DNA from: Cercophora sp. LCS_1
Taxonomy: Eukaryota; Ascomycota; Sordariomycetes; Sordariales; Lasiosphaeriaceae
Direction: 5' to 3'
Length of the DNA: 64,000 nt
Assembly (NCBI GenBank): GCA_036250225.1
Contig: JAPZLL010000008.1
Location: forward strand, 1,364,001 to 1,428,000
The notes under the pieces were generated by a model. That model did no database searches. It saw only the letters and a list, made by a program, of their open reading frames with translations, and was not told the DNA's origin. This document shows, piece after piece, positions 53,994 to 64,000 of the stretch. Position 1 is the first letter of the stretch. Every line of letters starts with the position of its first letter. The position numbers and the translations under genes were made by a program.

Positions 53994-54298
53994 GGGGAGT
54001 TTTGCCATGGCGTGGGCCGCACGCAGTACGGCCGAAATTTGGAGCGTCGATATTACCTCTGAACAAATTGAAATTTTGTCTCGAATAACTCTTCGTTCTT
54101 TTTATATCATCTATGTTGTCGATCCGCTTTAAAGATTACCAAAGAGCCCAGTGACATCCAAAGAGTGAGATTATAAATTACTAGGCGATGGCTATCAAAT
54201 TCCTCATTTCCAAACCCTTCATCCCGGATTCTCCTCCACTACTTCCGCGCGAGCAGATTGATGCCCGATTCGCTTCCACATTTGCATTCCAGAACCAA

Positions 54299-55267
54299 CT
54301 AACCCTGCACACCATTCGGCCCCAGAACATCGTAATCCAACCTTAGCGAGCTGTCCATTGTCCTAGCGTGACTAAACCCAAAGACATCCTGCGCCGCCAG
54401 TCTCCCCAGCCACTTCTCGCTCGTCTTGTTATAGCACCGCTCCGCAACCGCATCCAGATAGACGGCAAACTGCGCCCAGATGTTATACGGATTGTTGCCC
54501 AACACCTCCTTAGAGATCGCCCCGATGTCGATCTCGGGGTCCTTGGGGTCCCCGCTCCGGATGAGGGCCTCAGCGCAGTTATCGTACAGATCCCGGGCGT
54601 ACTCGCGCTGCACCTCGACGGACGTGCGGTTCCCCGGCCCGCCCATGTGGCCGCCGAGGTAGATGTCGAAGTCGTAGGCGAGGATCTGGTTGTGGGCGTC
54701 GATCTATCCGGGCACGTACAGGGAGGCGGCGAGGTTCCAGAAGGGGACCTAGCCGGCGTAGATCTGATCGACCATCATAAGGATCTTTTAGCGCGGCGCG
54801 TAGAGGATAATGTTGCCGAGGTCGTGGCCGATGCCGGGGAAGATAAGCTCGAGGGTTTGGTTGCCGGCGACGAGGGTGTACTTGTCCTTGAAGGTGACCT
54901 GTGGAACCGGGCGGTTGGGATCGCACGTAATTGTGAGCTGGGAGGCGGTGTTTTCGTGGGCGATGGTGATGACTTTGGGGTGCGACTGGTTTGCGAAGAG
55001 GAAGGCGCCGCCGGCGTGGTCGGCGTGGGAGTGCGAGTAGACGAACCAGCGGACCGGAAGCGAGGTCAGGTTGCCGATGGCCCACTGGATCTTGTGGCCG
55101 GTGGTGGGGGGTGCGTCGACAACCACAACGCCGTCGGCAGAGACGAGGACGAATGTCTGGTAGGCGCCGTCGGTGATCATGTACGCGCCCTGGCCGAGAT
55201 CGTCAACCGCGTAGCCGGCGGCATTGAGCGGGAGCTGGTTCGTCGCGGCAAGAGTGCGCGGTGCCAA
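54299..55267 (-). pseudogene. metallo-beta-lactamase-fold hydrolase, three internal stops
   Basis: One frame is protein-like throughout from 55267 to 54299 but is broken at TAA 54788-54790, TAG 54749-54751 and TAG 54704-54706. Motifs: GVVVVDAPPTTGHKIQWAIG, the metal site FVYSHSHADHAGG (HxHxDH), ELIFPGIGHDLGNIILYAP (second His motif), and DIYLGGHMGGPGNRT after the stops. Each stop is what a C-to-T change at CpA would give on one or the other strand, the signature of RIP. The apparent start is a TTG, so the 5' exon (probably a signal peptide) is missing or unrecognised. The C-terminal part (NNPYNIWAQFAVYLDAVAER) is intact. Confidence 0.8.
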
Positions 55268-56126
55268 GCTCAGTAAGCCAAGATTGTTTTTCTCCCCTTC
55301 AGAGGTCCTCTAGCGCCTCTCGACAAACCGAACTTCCAGGGCCGCTCATTCGTCCACGGGCCACCTCATATGCACCCCGCCCTCGCATCGGCCGCCGAAC
55401 GGAGGACAGCCTGTGCGAGAAGCCCGGAGCTGACCATCGATTACTCACGCCCGAAATCACTAATGCATTAGGTAATGTCGCATTCCGGTTATTGCATCGG
55501 TCATCTCAACACGAGGCTCCGCATCTACTGCGTAGGCTGACTATTCACTTACCCATAGGTTAGCTTGCTTCAGGCCACGATGTTGCATTGAGGATTTTGG
55601 TGTCATGCAGAAACGAAACTACACCACCGGTTCTGCTCCCCACACATTGCTGATAACCCTCGATTCCGGTAACGTCTTTGCTCGCAGAGCTTGGTCCCGC
55701 CAATATGTGGAAGCTGAGGTATGAGAAAAGTGAAGAAAAAGAAGAATACAAAATGAGAAAGAAGCATCAGAGATGCCAACATCCTCAATATCAAGCTTAA
55801 CCACCGATATAGCCCACCCAGTCGGTCTATGACCAATTGCGGGACAGTTCCGTTCCAACAACTTTTCTGTGAACTAATATTGGCCTAGGAGGAGCATATA
55901 AACTGGCGTCTGGGTGCGGGTTTTTCCCTTCAATTCCATCAGTTGACATTAAATGCTTGGGACTATTGAACATCTCTGCACGGGTGCGACCCAGCAACAA
56001 ACTGAATGCTTTGCTCAAGACGAGTCTGTGGGGAGCTGGAGTGGGGCAATGGGAGATACCTGCCTCGCATCACCACACCTCATTCGTCTCGGAAACGCAA
56101 ATTAAACGCAAATATACATAGCTTGC
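55268..56126. other. intergenic, no gene seen
   Basis: No supported frame. 55730-55770 is A-rich. It should contain the lost 5' end of the lactamase-fold gene. Confidence 0.4.
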
Positions 56127-56720
56127 CATATCGCCGCGTTTGCCATTTCGCCCGTCCTCCTCGTCACCGTCATCATCGTCTCCTCCCTGGTCTTCACCTT
56201 CCACCCCCGCGGCAAGCAACCGCCGCAAGGCCCCGAGCTCATCCCCCGCGTCAAAAACACCTTCCTCTTCCTCACGCACTACGCCGAGTTCCTCAGGCGC
56301 GCCAAACCCGCCTTCGGCACCGGCAACAACATTCGTCCACTTCCACGTCGGCGCCAAGACGGTCTACCTCGTCCACAGCCCGCACCACATCGCGCGCCTC
56401 CTGCGCCACGACCCCTGGCTGGGAGCCTCGTCTTCGCGCTGCAGTCCAACACGGTGCCCATCGCGACGTGGGTGGTCGTCCACCGGCTGCAGCGCAGGGA
56501 TGTCTACAATGCTGCGAGGGACGAGGCGCGCCGGGCGCTAGCCGCGGATAGGACACCGACTGCCAGAAATTAGTGGCGAGCGATGCCGCTGCTGCAGGCC
56601 ATCTCCGTTAAGACGCTGCGGCTCCACATCATATTCCCGCCGCTGCGCGAGGCGACCGAGGACGTCGAGTTCGAGGGTGCACAGAGGTACAGGGTACGCA
56701 GCCGCGTACCCCTGTGACAG
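56127..56720 (+). pseudogene. cytochrome P450 debris
   Basis: Pieces in changing frames. An N-terminal membrane anchor with a proline-rich hinge comes first (VLLVTVIIVSSLVFTFHPRG, then PQGPELIPRVKNTFLFLTHY), then HFHVGAKTVYLVHSPHHIAR in another frame, then LVFALQSNTVPIATWVVVHR with a TAG at 56571-56573. Last comes an ExxR-like helix region (LQAISVKTLRLHIIFPPLRE, EDVEFEG). The I-helix part is deleted and no haem-binding Cys loop (FxxGxxxCxG) was found. The overall order matches a microsomal P450. Confidence 0.55.
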
Positions 56721-56904
56721 TTGGCTGTGTGCCCTGGTTGCAATAATAGAGCCCTTTGCTAGCCAACTGATAATTCTGGACGAAATCCTTACCCCACTGT
56801 ATGCTGATCATCTGTAGGGGCAGGAATAGCCCGAGCATCGTGTCTGATCCAACTGCGGCAACACCGACAAATCGGTCCCACTTTGCCGCACCGTCCTCTT
56901 TCAT

Positions 56905-57711
56905 CACCCTCAGACGACTTTCTGGTGGGCGTGTACGCTGTCTCCTTCTTTATGCGAGACACACATGGCATGTTCAAAAGCGGCTAGCCTGAGGATCAAT
57001 TTGTCGTTTTCCTCAAAGAGCTCGTCTCGCTTTTCTATGCACATGTCGAACTTTTCTATGTCGGTTTGACCTCATCGACACGAAACTAGACAACATCCGG
57101 GTCAAGATCAAGGAGGTAACCCACAGGGTGACCGACGTGCAGGGGACGGTCCGAGACACACGCGCTCGCGTGGTTGACCTCCAGCTCAACGAAGTCATGA
57201 GCACCCTGAAGCCCAAGACCCCGCCAGAAGAGGTGTTTCGAAAGCAGCAGGCGCTCGTCCGAAGAGGTACGCCGTGGGTTGACGACAACCAGGAAACGCT
57301 GGAGATGATCCAGAAGATCGGCATGTGGATATGCAAGCCGGACCGGTCTTCGAGGGCATGGATGCGGCCGAGTTCCAGGCGCTGCACAGCGAGGCCGAGT
57401 GGTTGCAGCTGCTGTGCCTCGTTCTGAGACAGCTGCCTAGGTGCTTCATGCTCGTCGAGGCTGACGAAGGCGCTGGGGAGATGCTGTCGGTGCTGGAGGA
57501 TGTCGTCAGCCAAACCCGGGGCGCAAAGTTCATTCTCAAGATCATGATCTTGCCTGGGAACACGGACCTGTCGGGCTCTGTCAAGCTGGGCGAACAGACC
57601 ACGATTCTCACCGTCCAGAAGCCCGCGCCGCCCCCAGCGCGTCTCCGCCGGCCGCGGACGAGACAAAATCCCCGATCGCTCGCGTGGGCGGGAGTGAAGA
57701 AGCGTCTGTAG
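56905..57711 (+). pseudogene. NLR-type gene remnant
   Basis: Frame pieces on the plus strand: DDFLVGVYAVSFFMRDTHGM, then after a TAG DQFVVFLKELVSLFYAHVEL, then in another frame RFDLIDTKLDNIRVKIKEVT and ARVVDLQLNEVMSTLKPKTP (to about 57340), then in a third frame LQLLCLVLRQLPRCFMLVEA and VVSQTRGAKFILKIMILPGN. The order resembles the helical linker plus NTPase region of a class of fungal NLR-like proteins. The P-loop is not visible. At least one stop and two frame changes make it non-functional. Confidence 0.4.
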
Positions 57712-58115
57712 TCGTGATCCAGTTTTTGTTGGAGCGGAAGTTGGCGTCATTTCAAGTACTTGGCAGAAATGTACCTGATGGATCATGGAGGACGGTCTGT
57801 GCTGTCCGCATCCCGCATCACAACCCCAGCTTTGCTCCTTTCCTCAGCGGGCAACGTCTGCGACAGACCACGATTTCAGGCAGCAGCCCCAAATTATAGG
57901 GCTGACGAGAATCATCTGTTCCGAGTCAACGCCAACTCTTGCACGGAAAAGGGGAAAGAGCGCGGTGGCCTCTGCCGTGCATAACGGCGTTCTCCTCTTT
58001 CCGCAACCCTCCCCAAGATGAGCTTTTCGTCCAGACGAACACGCCTCCAAAGGAAAAAAAACTCTTGGTCACCCCAATTATGTACTGGCATACTGTAGGA
58101 CATCTTATCGGTGCT

Positions 58116-58245
58116 GGTATCTTATGTACCATCTTAAATTTTAAGCTGGGGCAGTATATACCACCCTGAATTCCGAGCTGGGATTTCATGTACTATCCTA
58201 ACATTCGGGCTGGGGTATGTTGTACTATCCTAGGGCATGTACTGG
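58116..58245. repeat. decayed minisatellite, four 32-34 bp units
   Basis: Units 58116-58149, 58150-58181, 58182-58213 and 58214-58245 each run from a GGTATnTTnTGTAC-like start through ATCCT-like sequence to a GCTGG or ACTGG end. A weaker fifth unit may precede them. The last two units share TGTACTATCCTA exactly. Confidence 0.8.
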
Positions 58246-58969
58246 TATATTCTTGGCCAAAATTTAGGACTGTAGCCCAGATTCGAGCCATTAGGGCAAT
58301 GTGGTGGTGTCTCAGCAGTTTTTAACCGCGGCCCCAAATTTTGTCACGACCCGCAGGCAACAGAATCAGCCCTAGCGACAACACCGATAACTCGCAGGTC
58401 GGCCTTGGCTTGCATCTCTCCAGCGATGAGAGACGGAAATGATCGCCACAAGCAGAGCAGACCCGCGTCTTGGTATGTCGGTAATTCGGGCCAGAACCAA
58501 CGATTGGGCACCAGAAACCGATCTCGTTCGTCCCGTGTGTCATGGAAACGACTACGGGTCTTCAGCCGCAGCCTCGGCAGGCCGCAGCCCGTTATGCAAA
58601 AAGTCTGCGGATTGGGCGTCCCGGTTAGGTGCTCGGTCAGCATGCGGCGTGATGAATCGGTGAGGCGCGAACTTGGTCATTCGAACAATTACAACCCCAG
58701 CTGGCGGTTCCCGATTCTTGTGTCTCAAACTAGTACCTCCTAATATCGAGCCCGTACCTCTAAGTCGCACTTGCGCAAAGTTATTCGTAGCATGGATCCT
58801 GCGTTCGATCTCGGGGTGGAGCCAAAAGGCGGCCTCGGGCAATTGCTATGTTGTCCAGGGGGTACCATCAAATCCGGATGGTGACTACCAGGGCGCATTG
58901 GATGCCTCAGTGTTGAGTCCTGCATAATGATGAGAACAAATCGGGAAAAAACACGTAAAAGAACACATC

Positions 58970-58978
58970 TATATAAAG
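58970..58978 (+). promoter_or_regulatory. TATA box of the DUF4360 gene
   Basis: TATATAAAG lies about 105 bases upstream of the ATG at 59083, followed by a C/A-rich leader typical of strongly expressed fungal secreted proteins. Confidence 0.65.
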
Positions 58979-59082
58979 CAGCCGAAATCCTGCCTAGATA
59001 CTAGCCGCAAGACCGGACCGCCTTTCTCAACACCGATAACTACACCACTTGCTAGCAACTACACCATTCAACACTCACAAAC

Positions 59083-59691
59083 ATGATGCTGATCAACTCT
59101 CTGCTGCTCTCTGTTTGTGCCTTCTCCCTCGTCAGCGGCAGCACCGCCGGCGTCTACCCCAGGCAGGCCCAAGTCGTCATCACCCGCGGTTCAGGCAGCG
59201 GCGCCGGTTGCCCTGCCGGCACGCGGGGAACCATCGCGCCCGGCGGCCAGTCTGTCGACATGATCCTCAACGTCTTCAATGTGTCGTCGACCGGCGGCCC
59301 GCGCACGCTGCAGTGCCGCGTCTCCATCGACATGACCTTCCCCGCGGGATGCCGGGCCCTGGCCATCATCTCGCGCCGGGACGTATTCGCCCAGTTCCCC
59401 CTCGGCGGCTCCGCCACCATTGACTCGACCTACACCATCAGCTCGCCCGGCGGCCTGACCGATCCAAACCCGGCCCTGCGTCTGAGCGGCGGCGGCTTTG
59501 CCGACGGGGAGCGCTTCATCGACGAGGACGGTGTCGCCCTGACGAGCGGCCGCATCGATGCCCAGCGCAACTTTATCTTCACCGACCTCGTGAGCAACAC
59601 CGTCGACCCAGGCGCGGCGCCACGGGCCGGCTTCAGCCATGTTACCAACATCAACTACCGGATCAGCTCCCAGAGTGTTTGCAATCCATAG
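59083..59691 (+). CDS. secreted DUF4360-type protein
   Basis: A single exon of 202 aa with a signal peptide (MMLINSLLLSVCAFSLVSGS) and a likely Arg cleavage (VYPRQ). The mature part has the DUF4360 layout: an N-terminal GSGAGCPAGTRGTIAPGG block, a central LQCRVSIDMTFPAGCRALAI Cys pair, a beta-rich FAQFPLGGSATIDSTYTISS stretch, and a final Cys near the C-terminus (SSQSVCNP). DUF4360 proteins are small secreted beta-sandwich proteins of unknown function, common in ascomycetes and Actinobacteria. High third-position GC and a strong TATA box suggest an active gene despite decayed surroundings. Confidence 0.85.
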   Translation: MMLINSLLLSVCAFSLVSGSTAGVYPRQAQVVITRGSGSGAGCPAGTRGTIAPGGQSVDMILNVFNVSSTGGPRTLQCRVSIDMTFPAGCRALAIISRRDVFAQFPLGGSATIDSTYTISSPGGLTDPNPALRLSGGGFADGERFIDEDGVALTSGRIDAQRNFIFTDLVSNTVDPGAAPRAGFSHVTNINYRISSQSVCNP

Positions 59692-60188
59692 CTAGATCCT
59701 ACTTGGTGTCTAGTGGATTTCATAGATTGAGGGAGGAGAACACTAAATGCAAACAATTTTTTTTTTTTTTTTGGCACCGTTGAGAATTTCATCGATGAAA
59801 AGGCGGTGCTACGCTGCTTAATGCGTCTCTCTTGAGGATCAAACACGTGTACGGGTCGCCCGGCCCGAAGAAACCCACGGCGTGACAATCCCTGGAGTAC
59901 AGCACCTTGCCCTCGGGCACTGGGAATCGATGCACCAGGCGCTGCCACCTCCTCGTAGCAACTACAGGCAGACGTCTTCCATCTCTCACCAGCATTGCTA
60001 CCTCGCATATTGTTCCCATGCTTATAAAGTTTGGTGTTGTCACCCTTCTATTGGCGTCACGGGAACACTGAACCCTGCGATTCAGTGGTATCCACGGTTC
60101 GGCTGACCGAAAATCAGCCGCTTGCTGATCAGCGGCCCACATAAAACCCTAACCCTGTACGCCTGCCCCCAACGGTATTACGAGATAT
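59692..60188. other. spacer with a T16 run and an uncertain minus-strand frame
   Basis: A run of 16 T (59757-59772) lies 65 bases past the DUF4360 stop. On the minus strand, 60142-59789 is open for 117 codons (CEVAMLVRDGRRLPVVATRR, KVLYSRDCHAVGFFGPGDPY), reading toward the run as if toward an A tail. The family is not recognised. A CCCTAACCCT pair at 60147-60156 is too short to call telomeric. Confidence 0.35.
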
Positions 60189-63100
60189 TGTGACGACCTG
60201 CGGGCCGCCCGAATGGGCGCCGTCACACCAATGGTCGGCGCGGGCCGACATACCCCCGCAGTCGCCACGGTACGGACAACAGTGCGAGCACGGTGATTAG
60301 CACGGACTGCTCACCATGCTCACCCGGGGTTTGAGTGAGCACGGAGAGCGGACAGGATGAAGCTCACCCTGCTCTCCTGGATCACCAGAGAGCATAGAGA
60401 GCACGATGAGCAGAGTATGGGGATACCTGTCATTACCAGTAGTATAGAAACTATCATCGTGCCCGCGATGGAGTGAGGGACCCTTGGTTCCTCACGCTAG
60501 CAATACATTGTTCTTGAATACCGCTCAGTGAGACCCATTGTCCGGGACCTTGGAGTCTACAATCTGCTTGACAGTGTATTACCCATTGAAAGTTATATTA
60601 GCCTTCACTCAATTACCTTGCGACCACCCCTCCTAGAGCATTGGACCCAGTCTGCTCTTATAATCTGTTTTTACCAGGCTTACCTCGGTGCACCTAAAGT
60701 AGGCTGTAATACATTACTAGTGTCTTTCTGCAAGGTCGCTGTTTGTTGAACCCTTGAACCGAACCCTTACAATGTCGGCCACTGGATCTACTGTTGGAGG
60801 CACTAAGGGTAAAGAAATGTCCGATAATGCTTTTACCCCCTCTACCGTCGAAGAGCTCATACAAATGCTCAGTACCCTATATCTGGAGTAAGAAAGTCTT
60901 AGGGACAAGATCAATATTATTGAAGAGGAAGACAAGGGCATAAAGGACTCCCAGCGTAAATTCGTTAAATTACCTACTCCTCCACACTTTAAAGGTGAAT
61001 TGTCCCAATTCAACTTTTGGATCGTCCAAGTCTGCAATTATATTACCTATAATAACGTCCGCTTTGAGAACGAGGAGTCTAGGACTATCTTTGGAGAAGT
61101 CCTCTTAGACGGAGTAGCCGCTAAGTAGTTTGAGCCCCATATGAAGCAATATTATAAGTATAAAAACTTAAAGGGCGATAAGAAGGAAATGAAGGAGGTT
61201 AAGTAGACCTATTTTAAAATTAGGTATACTATTTCCTATAAAATGTTCAACGATTTCGAGAAATTTATTTGCGCGATTACAGCCGAGTTTGGAGAACTAG
61301 ACGCCGAGCGATGAGCCGAGTAGAAATTCCTGGGTCTGTAATAATAAGCTTCTGTTACCGAATATATAGTCTAGTTCTATATTATTACAACCAATATCAA
61401 TTTAGAGGACAAGGCTTTAATAATACTATTCTAATAAGGATTAAAACGATATATTACCAATGAGCTCTATAAGCTTAATTGTCCCAAAAAGCTGCAAAAT
61501 ATGGTCAAACTCGCTATTAGAGCCAATAACCACTATTTCGACTATTAGTGTGAGATTAACCGGGCAAGGGAGCCCACTATTAACAAACCCGCCCACTGGG
61601 AGAAGCCTATTAAGAAGGTCTACAATCGCTTTGCCTATCAAGCTATACCAAGTACATTATATAGAACGCATATGGGACCTATGGATATTAATATAGTCTA
61701 AAATGGGCGTAGCGGTGTGTAATAGACCGGTAAAACACTACCCAAGGATAAAAGTAAGGTTAGGTACTATAACTGTAATAAAAACGGGCATTACACTAGG
61801 GAATGTAAGGCGCCCAGGAGAGGCAAATGGGTACTACTACCAGAACCCAAAACGACTGTTTGGACTATGGACATTGTAATGGTCATTTATATAATCAACT
61901 CCGAGGACAATAAATAAATGGACTATATATTAGATAACAATTATTACCTTTTAGACAACGCTATTAATTAAGCCTTTAACAATAGACTTGCGGGCAAATA
62001 AGATAATAGGCCAGTTCTCTTCTTTATAGGAAAAATTACTTTAGCCCCCAAAGAATAAAAGGCCCTACCTACAGAATGGGAAATTAAACAGTAAGACAAG
62101 GAGTTTAGGAACAAGTTCTTCGCCACCCTCTCCCCGGACCAACGAGACCTATTTAAACACTTCGAATGGACCCATACCCGTAAAAATCTCGAACCTAAAA
62201 ATAGCAATTATCTACCCAAAAGAGTAAACGATGGGTTGGTATCAGGGAGGATGGGCACCCTTAGGTTCTTTTAATAATAGCTTAAAAAAAAGAAAAATAT
62301 TAAGGAAACAAGTAAATAAGCCCAACAGAAGATCCTGTCTAGTTCAGGAACCCACGCAAAAAAATTGAGTTTGAAAATGCAGTAACTAGTAAATTGGAGC
62401 CGCTATTGGGAAATATATTCTAATAACTTTATAAGTTAGGACTATAAATCTGCGCAGTATTACTAACAATTAGTAAAAAAAGAATGGGGACCCAATAATT
62501 GGCCTAAGGAAGGAGAATCTACTTATAGAGACTGGGAAGATTGGGCAGACAGCGAATTAATCGAATGAGAATACCTCCCTATTATATATATCTACCCCCA
62601 GTTCTGGAAATTGGTAGAAAAGTATTTCTGGGAGGAACTAGAGGAGGGAAAGTACCCAACCGTATACCCCCTATACTACTAATACAAACACCTTTTATAA
62701 ATTGAGTATATATACCCCCAGTGCTACTACCTATATTATCTAGCCCAGAAAGCCTATTATTAAATACTTCCCCAATATAATAAAAAGTGGAAAAACCGAT
62801 AGCTGTAATGAACCACAGAGGAGTCCAACCTCCGGTTTAATTAAAAAATTCGATTTTGGATAGACAGCCAGAACCCCATATTTAGGGTTATTTACCGAGC
62901 ACCAGACAAATGCCTTTATATCTTTTATTAATTCTATATTAATCCTGGGTATTGGGAATATCAAAAGGAGAAGGCTTATGAGTGGACTGTAAATTAGGAA
63001 TTCGGACGCGCGCTTAATAGATCCAAGAGGTGCAGAACGAGGCAGAAAGGTAGGAAGGATACCCGCGACCAGTTCCAACCCGCACTTGAGGAACTAGGCG

Positions 63101-64000
63101 CCATTCAGCCGTTTAAAATCGATTGGACCCTTAAAAAGGATATATAGGACATTTTCAATAATGTTCAATCTCTCTATTAAATATACTCTAAGATTTATTT
63201 GGGAAACGAGTTAGGGCCCTTATTAGGGCCCGGAAACCTCTAATTCGGTAATTAGTGCGAGTCCTGAAGAGAAGACGAGGTATTTAGAGGATGTGTATCT
63301 AAAGACCTTATTAGATCGTTGTTATTATAACAATAATGGAGAATAATTGGCAATATTTCGCAATTAGTATAAATGGAACTAATAATTATAGAAAACCATT
63401 TAGAATACGAATAGTAATCGATACAAGTAATATGGACAATCTAATTAATCCCCGCTTTATTAATAGGCACAGACTCCCCCATAAGGAGCTATTAAAATCT
63501 ATTAATATTACCTCAGGAAAAGGAATACTGTATTTTTATAACAATAGAAGGATTATATATATTTTAATATTCCTAATTATAGTGGACGGAAATATATAGG
63601 AAATTACCTTTAGGGTTACATTAGTGGTTAAATACAATATAATCCTGGGAAAATTATAGCTAAAGAAATATAACCCTTGGCTGGATTTTGAGGGTAGCCA
63701 CCTCTCGATTTAAAACTATAACAATAAGGCCTTATTTCCATACCCAGAATGTATAATATACAAGACTAGGGAAGCGAGATCCGGTATAGAACTAAAGGCC
63801 CATAGGGAATCCCCTAAAGGAACTGAGTCCCAAGAACTAATAGCGCTATAGATTAGATTTACTATACACAATGAAGATTACAATTCCAATTATGAATTAG
63901 GTAATGAACCAAAGCTCGAAGGTTGTATAGACCCGAATAACAATTCGGAGGAAGAGTTAATAAGTTTGGAGAGTATACTAAAGGAATATTGGTACTTTAA
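60189..64000 (+). mobile_element. RIP-damaged LTR retrotransposon, Ty3/gypsy-like, continuing past the edge
   Basis: A GC-rich left end starting TGTGACGACC (60189) is a plausible 5' LTR; its end (60500-60750) and primer site could not be fixed. A gag frame opens at 60772 (MSATGSTVGGTKGKEMSDNA) and stays readable in one frame through RKFVKLPTPPHFKGELSQFN to about 61310 despite TAA/TAG stops. A zinc knuckle lies at 61762-61809 (YYNCNKNGHYTREC), where the first Cys position now reads Tyr. A retropepsin-like block near 63390-63480 (RIVIDTSNMDNLINPRFINR) is followed at the very edge by SILKEYWYF, the usual lead-in to reverse transcriptase. From 61100 on the DNA is AT-rich with dense TAG/TAA, as expected from RIP. 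RT, RNase H and integrase would lie outside. Confidence 0.8.

Larger units (their letters stand above)
57712..59082. other. intergenic, contains a minisatellite
   Basis: No intact gene. The minisatellite at 58116-58245 and a TATA box for the DUF4360 gene are listed separately. Frames at 58400-58740 show no domain. Confidence 0.45.

Noticed and set aside
60144..60156. Telomere-like CCCTAACCCT, also at 17670-17682
   Set aside because: Only two units each, expected by chance or as common promoter-type sequence; not a telomere or a convincing interstitial telomere.
1..64000. CRISPR arrays, tRNA or rRNA genes
   Set aside because: No spaced direct repeats of array type, no cloverleaf-type B box with plausible arms and no rRNA-like sequence were found by eye; a tRNAscan-SE run would settle the tRNA point.

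Overview
The window reads as nuclear DNA of a filamentous ascomycete (Pezizomycotina, most likely Sordariomycetes). Introns are about 45-60 nt with GT(or GC)-AG ends and CTAAC-type branch sites. Genes are widely spaced on both strands. The gene families are typical of these fungi: HET, NLR-like remnants, an UNC-93-type MFS carrier, a reticuline-oxidase-like FAD enzyme, an ascomycete class II peroxidase, a highly reducing PKS remnant and DUF4360. The right edge shows the AT-rich, stop-riddled look of repeat-induced point mutation (RIP). No tRNA, rRNA or CRISPR was seen.

Left part (1-15.6 kb): two small unassigned genes, a broken HET gene (3.2-4.8 kb), an intact secreted class II haem peroxidase (6.1-7.3 kb), a decayed 3' end of a highly reducing PKS (7.8-9.0 kb), a tiny secreted six-cysteine prepropeptide gene with a clear TATA box and a trinucleotide repeat in its leader (9.3-9.7 kb), a conserved fungal protein (11.0-11.7 kb) and an aminoglycoside-phosphotransferase-fold protein with a substituted metal-binding residue (13.1-13.9 kb).

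Core-like block (15.6-35.5 kb): mostly intact spliced genes. These are a kelch-type single-pass membrane protein, a CAX-type cation/H+ exchanger, an UNC-93-like MFS protein, an SH3/zinc-finger protein, a secreted M14 carboxypeptidase convergent with a secreted glycerophosphodiester phosphodiesterase, a SET-domain protein, a secreted FAD-linked oxidase and a secreted SMP-30-like beta-propeller. A decayed Zn2Cys6-type regulator lies between the last two. Reconstructed exon joins are given in the entries.

Right part (35.5-64 kb): a gene graveyard with a few living genes. It holds NLR-type fragments (37.2 and 56.9 kb), a 5 kb pseudogene of a TcA-type insecticidal toxin-complex subunit (38.3-43.4 kb), HET fragments (45.9 and 50.1 kb), a secreted-protein gene with one internal stop (53.4 kb), a metallo-beta-lactamase-fold pseudogene with three stops that all fit RIP (54.3-55.3 kb) and P450 debris (56.1 kb). 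Apparently intact among them are an F-box protein, a 733-residue TPR-like protein, an amidase and a DUF4360 secreted protein. Two decayed tandem repeats (45.6 and 58.1 kb) lie there too. From about 60.2 kb to the edge runs a RIP-damaged LTR retrotransposon, Ty3/gypsy-like, which continues past the window.

All products are inferred by reading the translations; no database search was possible. Several frameshifts fall in T homopolymers, so some breaks could be assembly errors.
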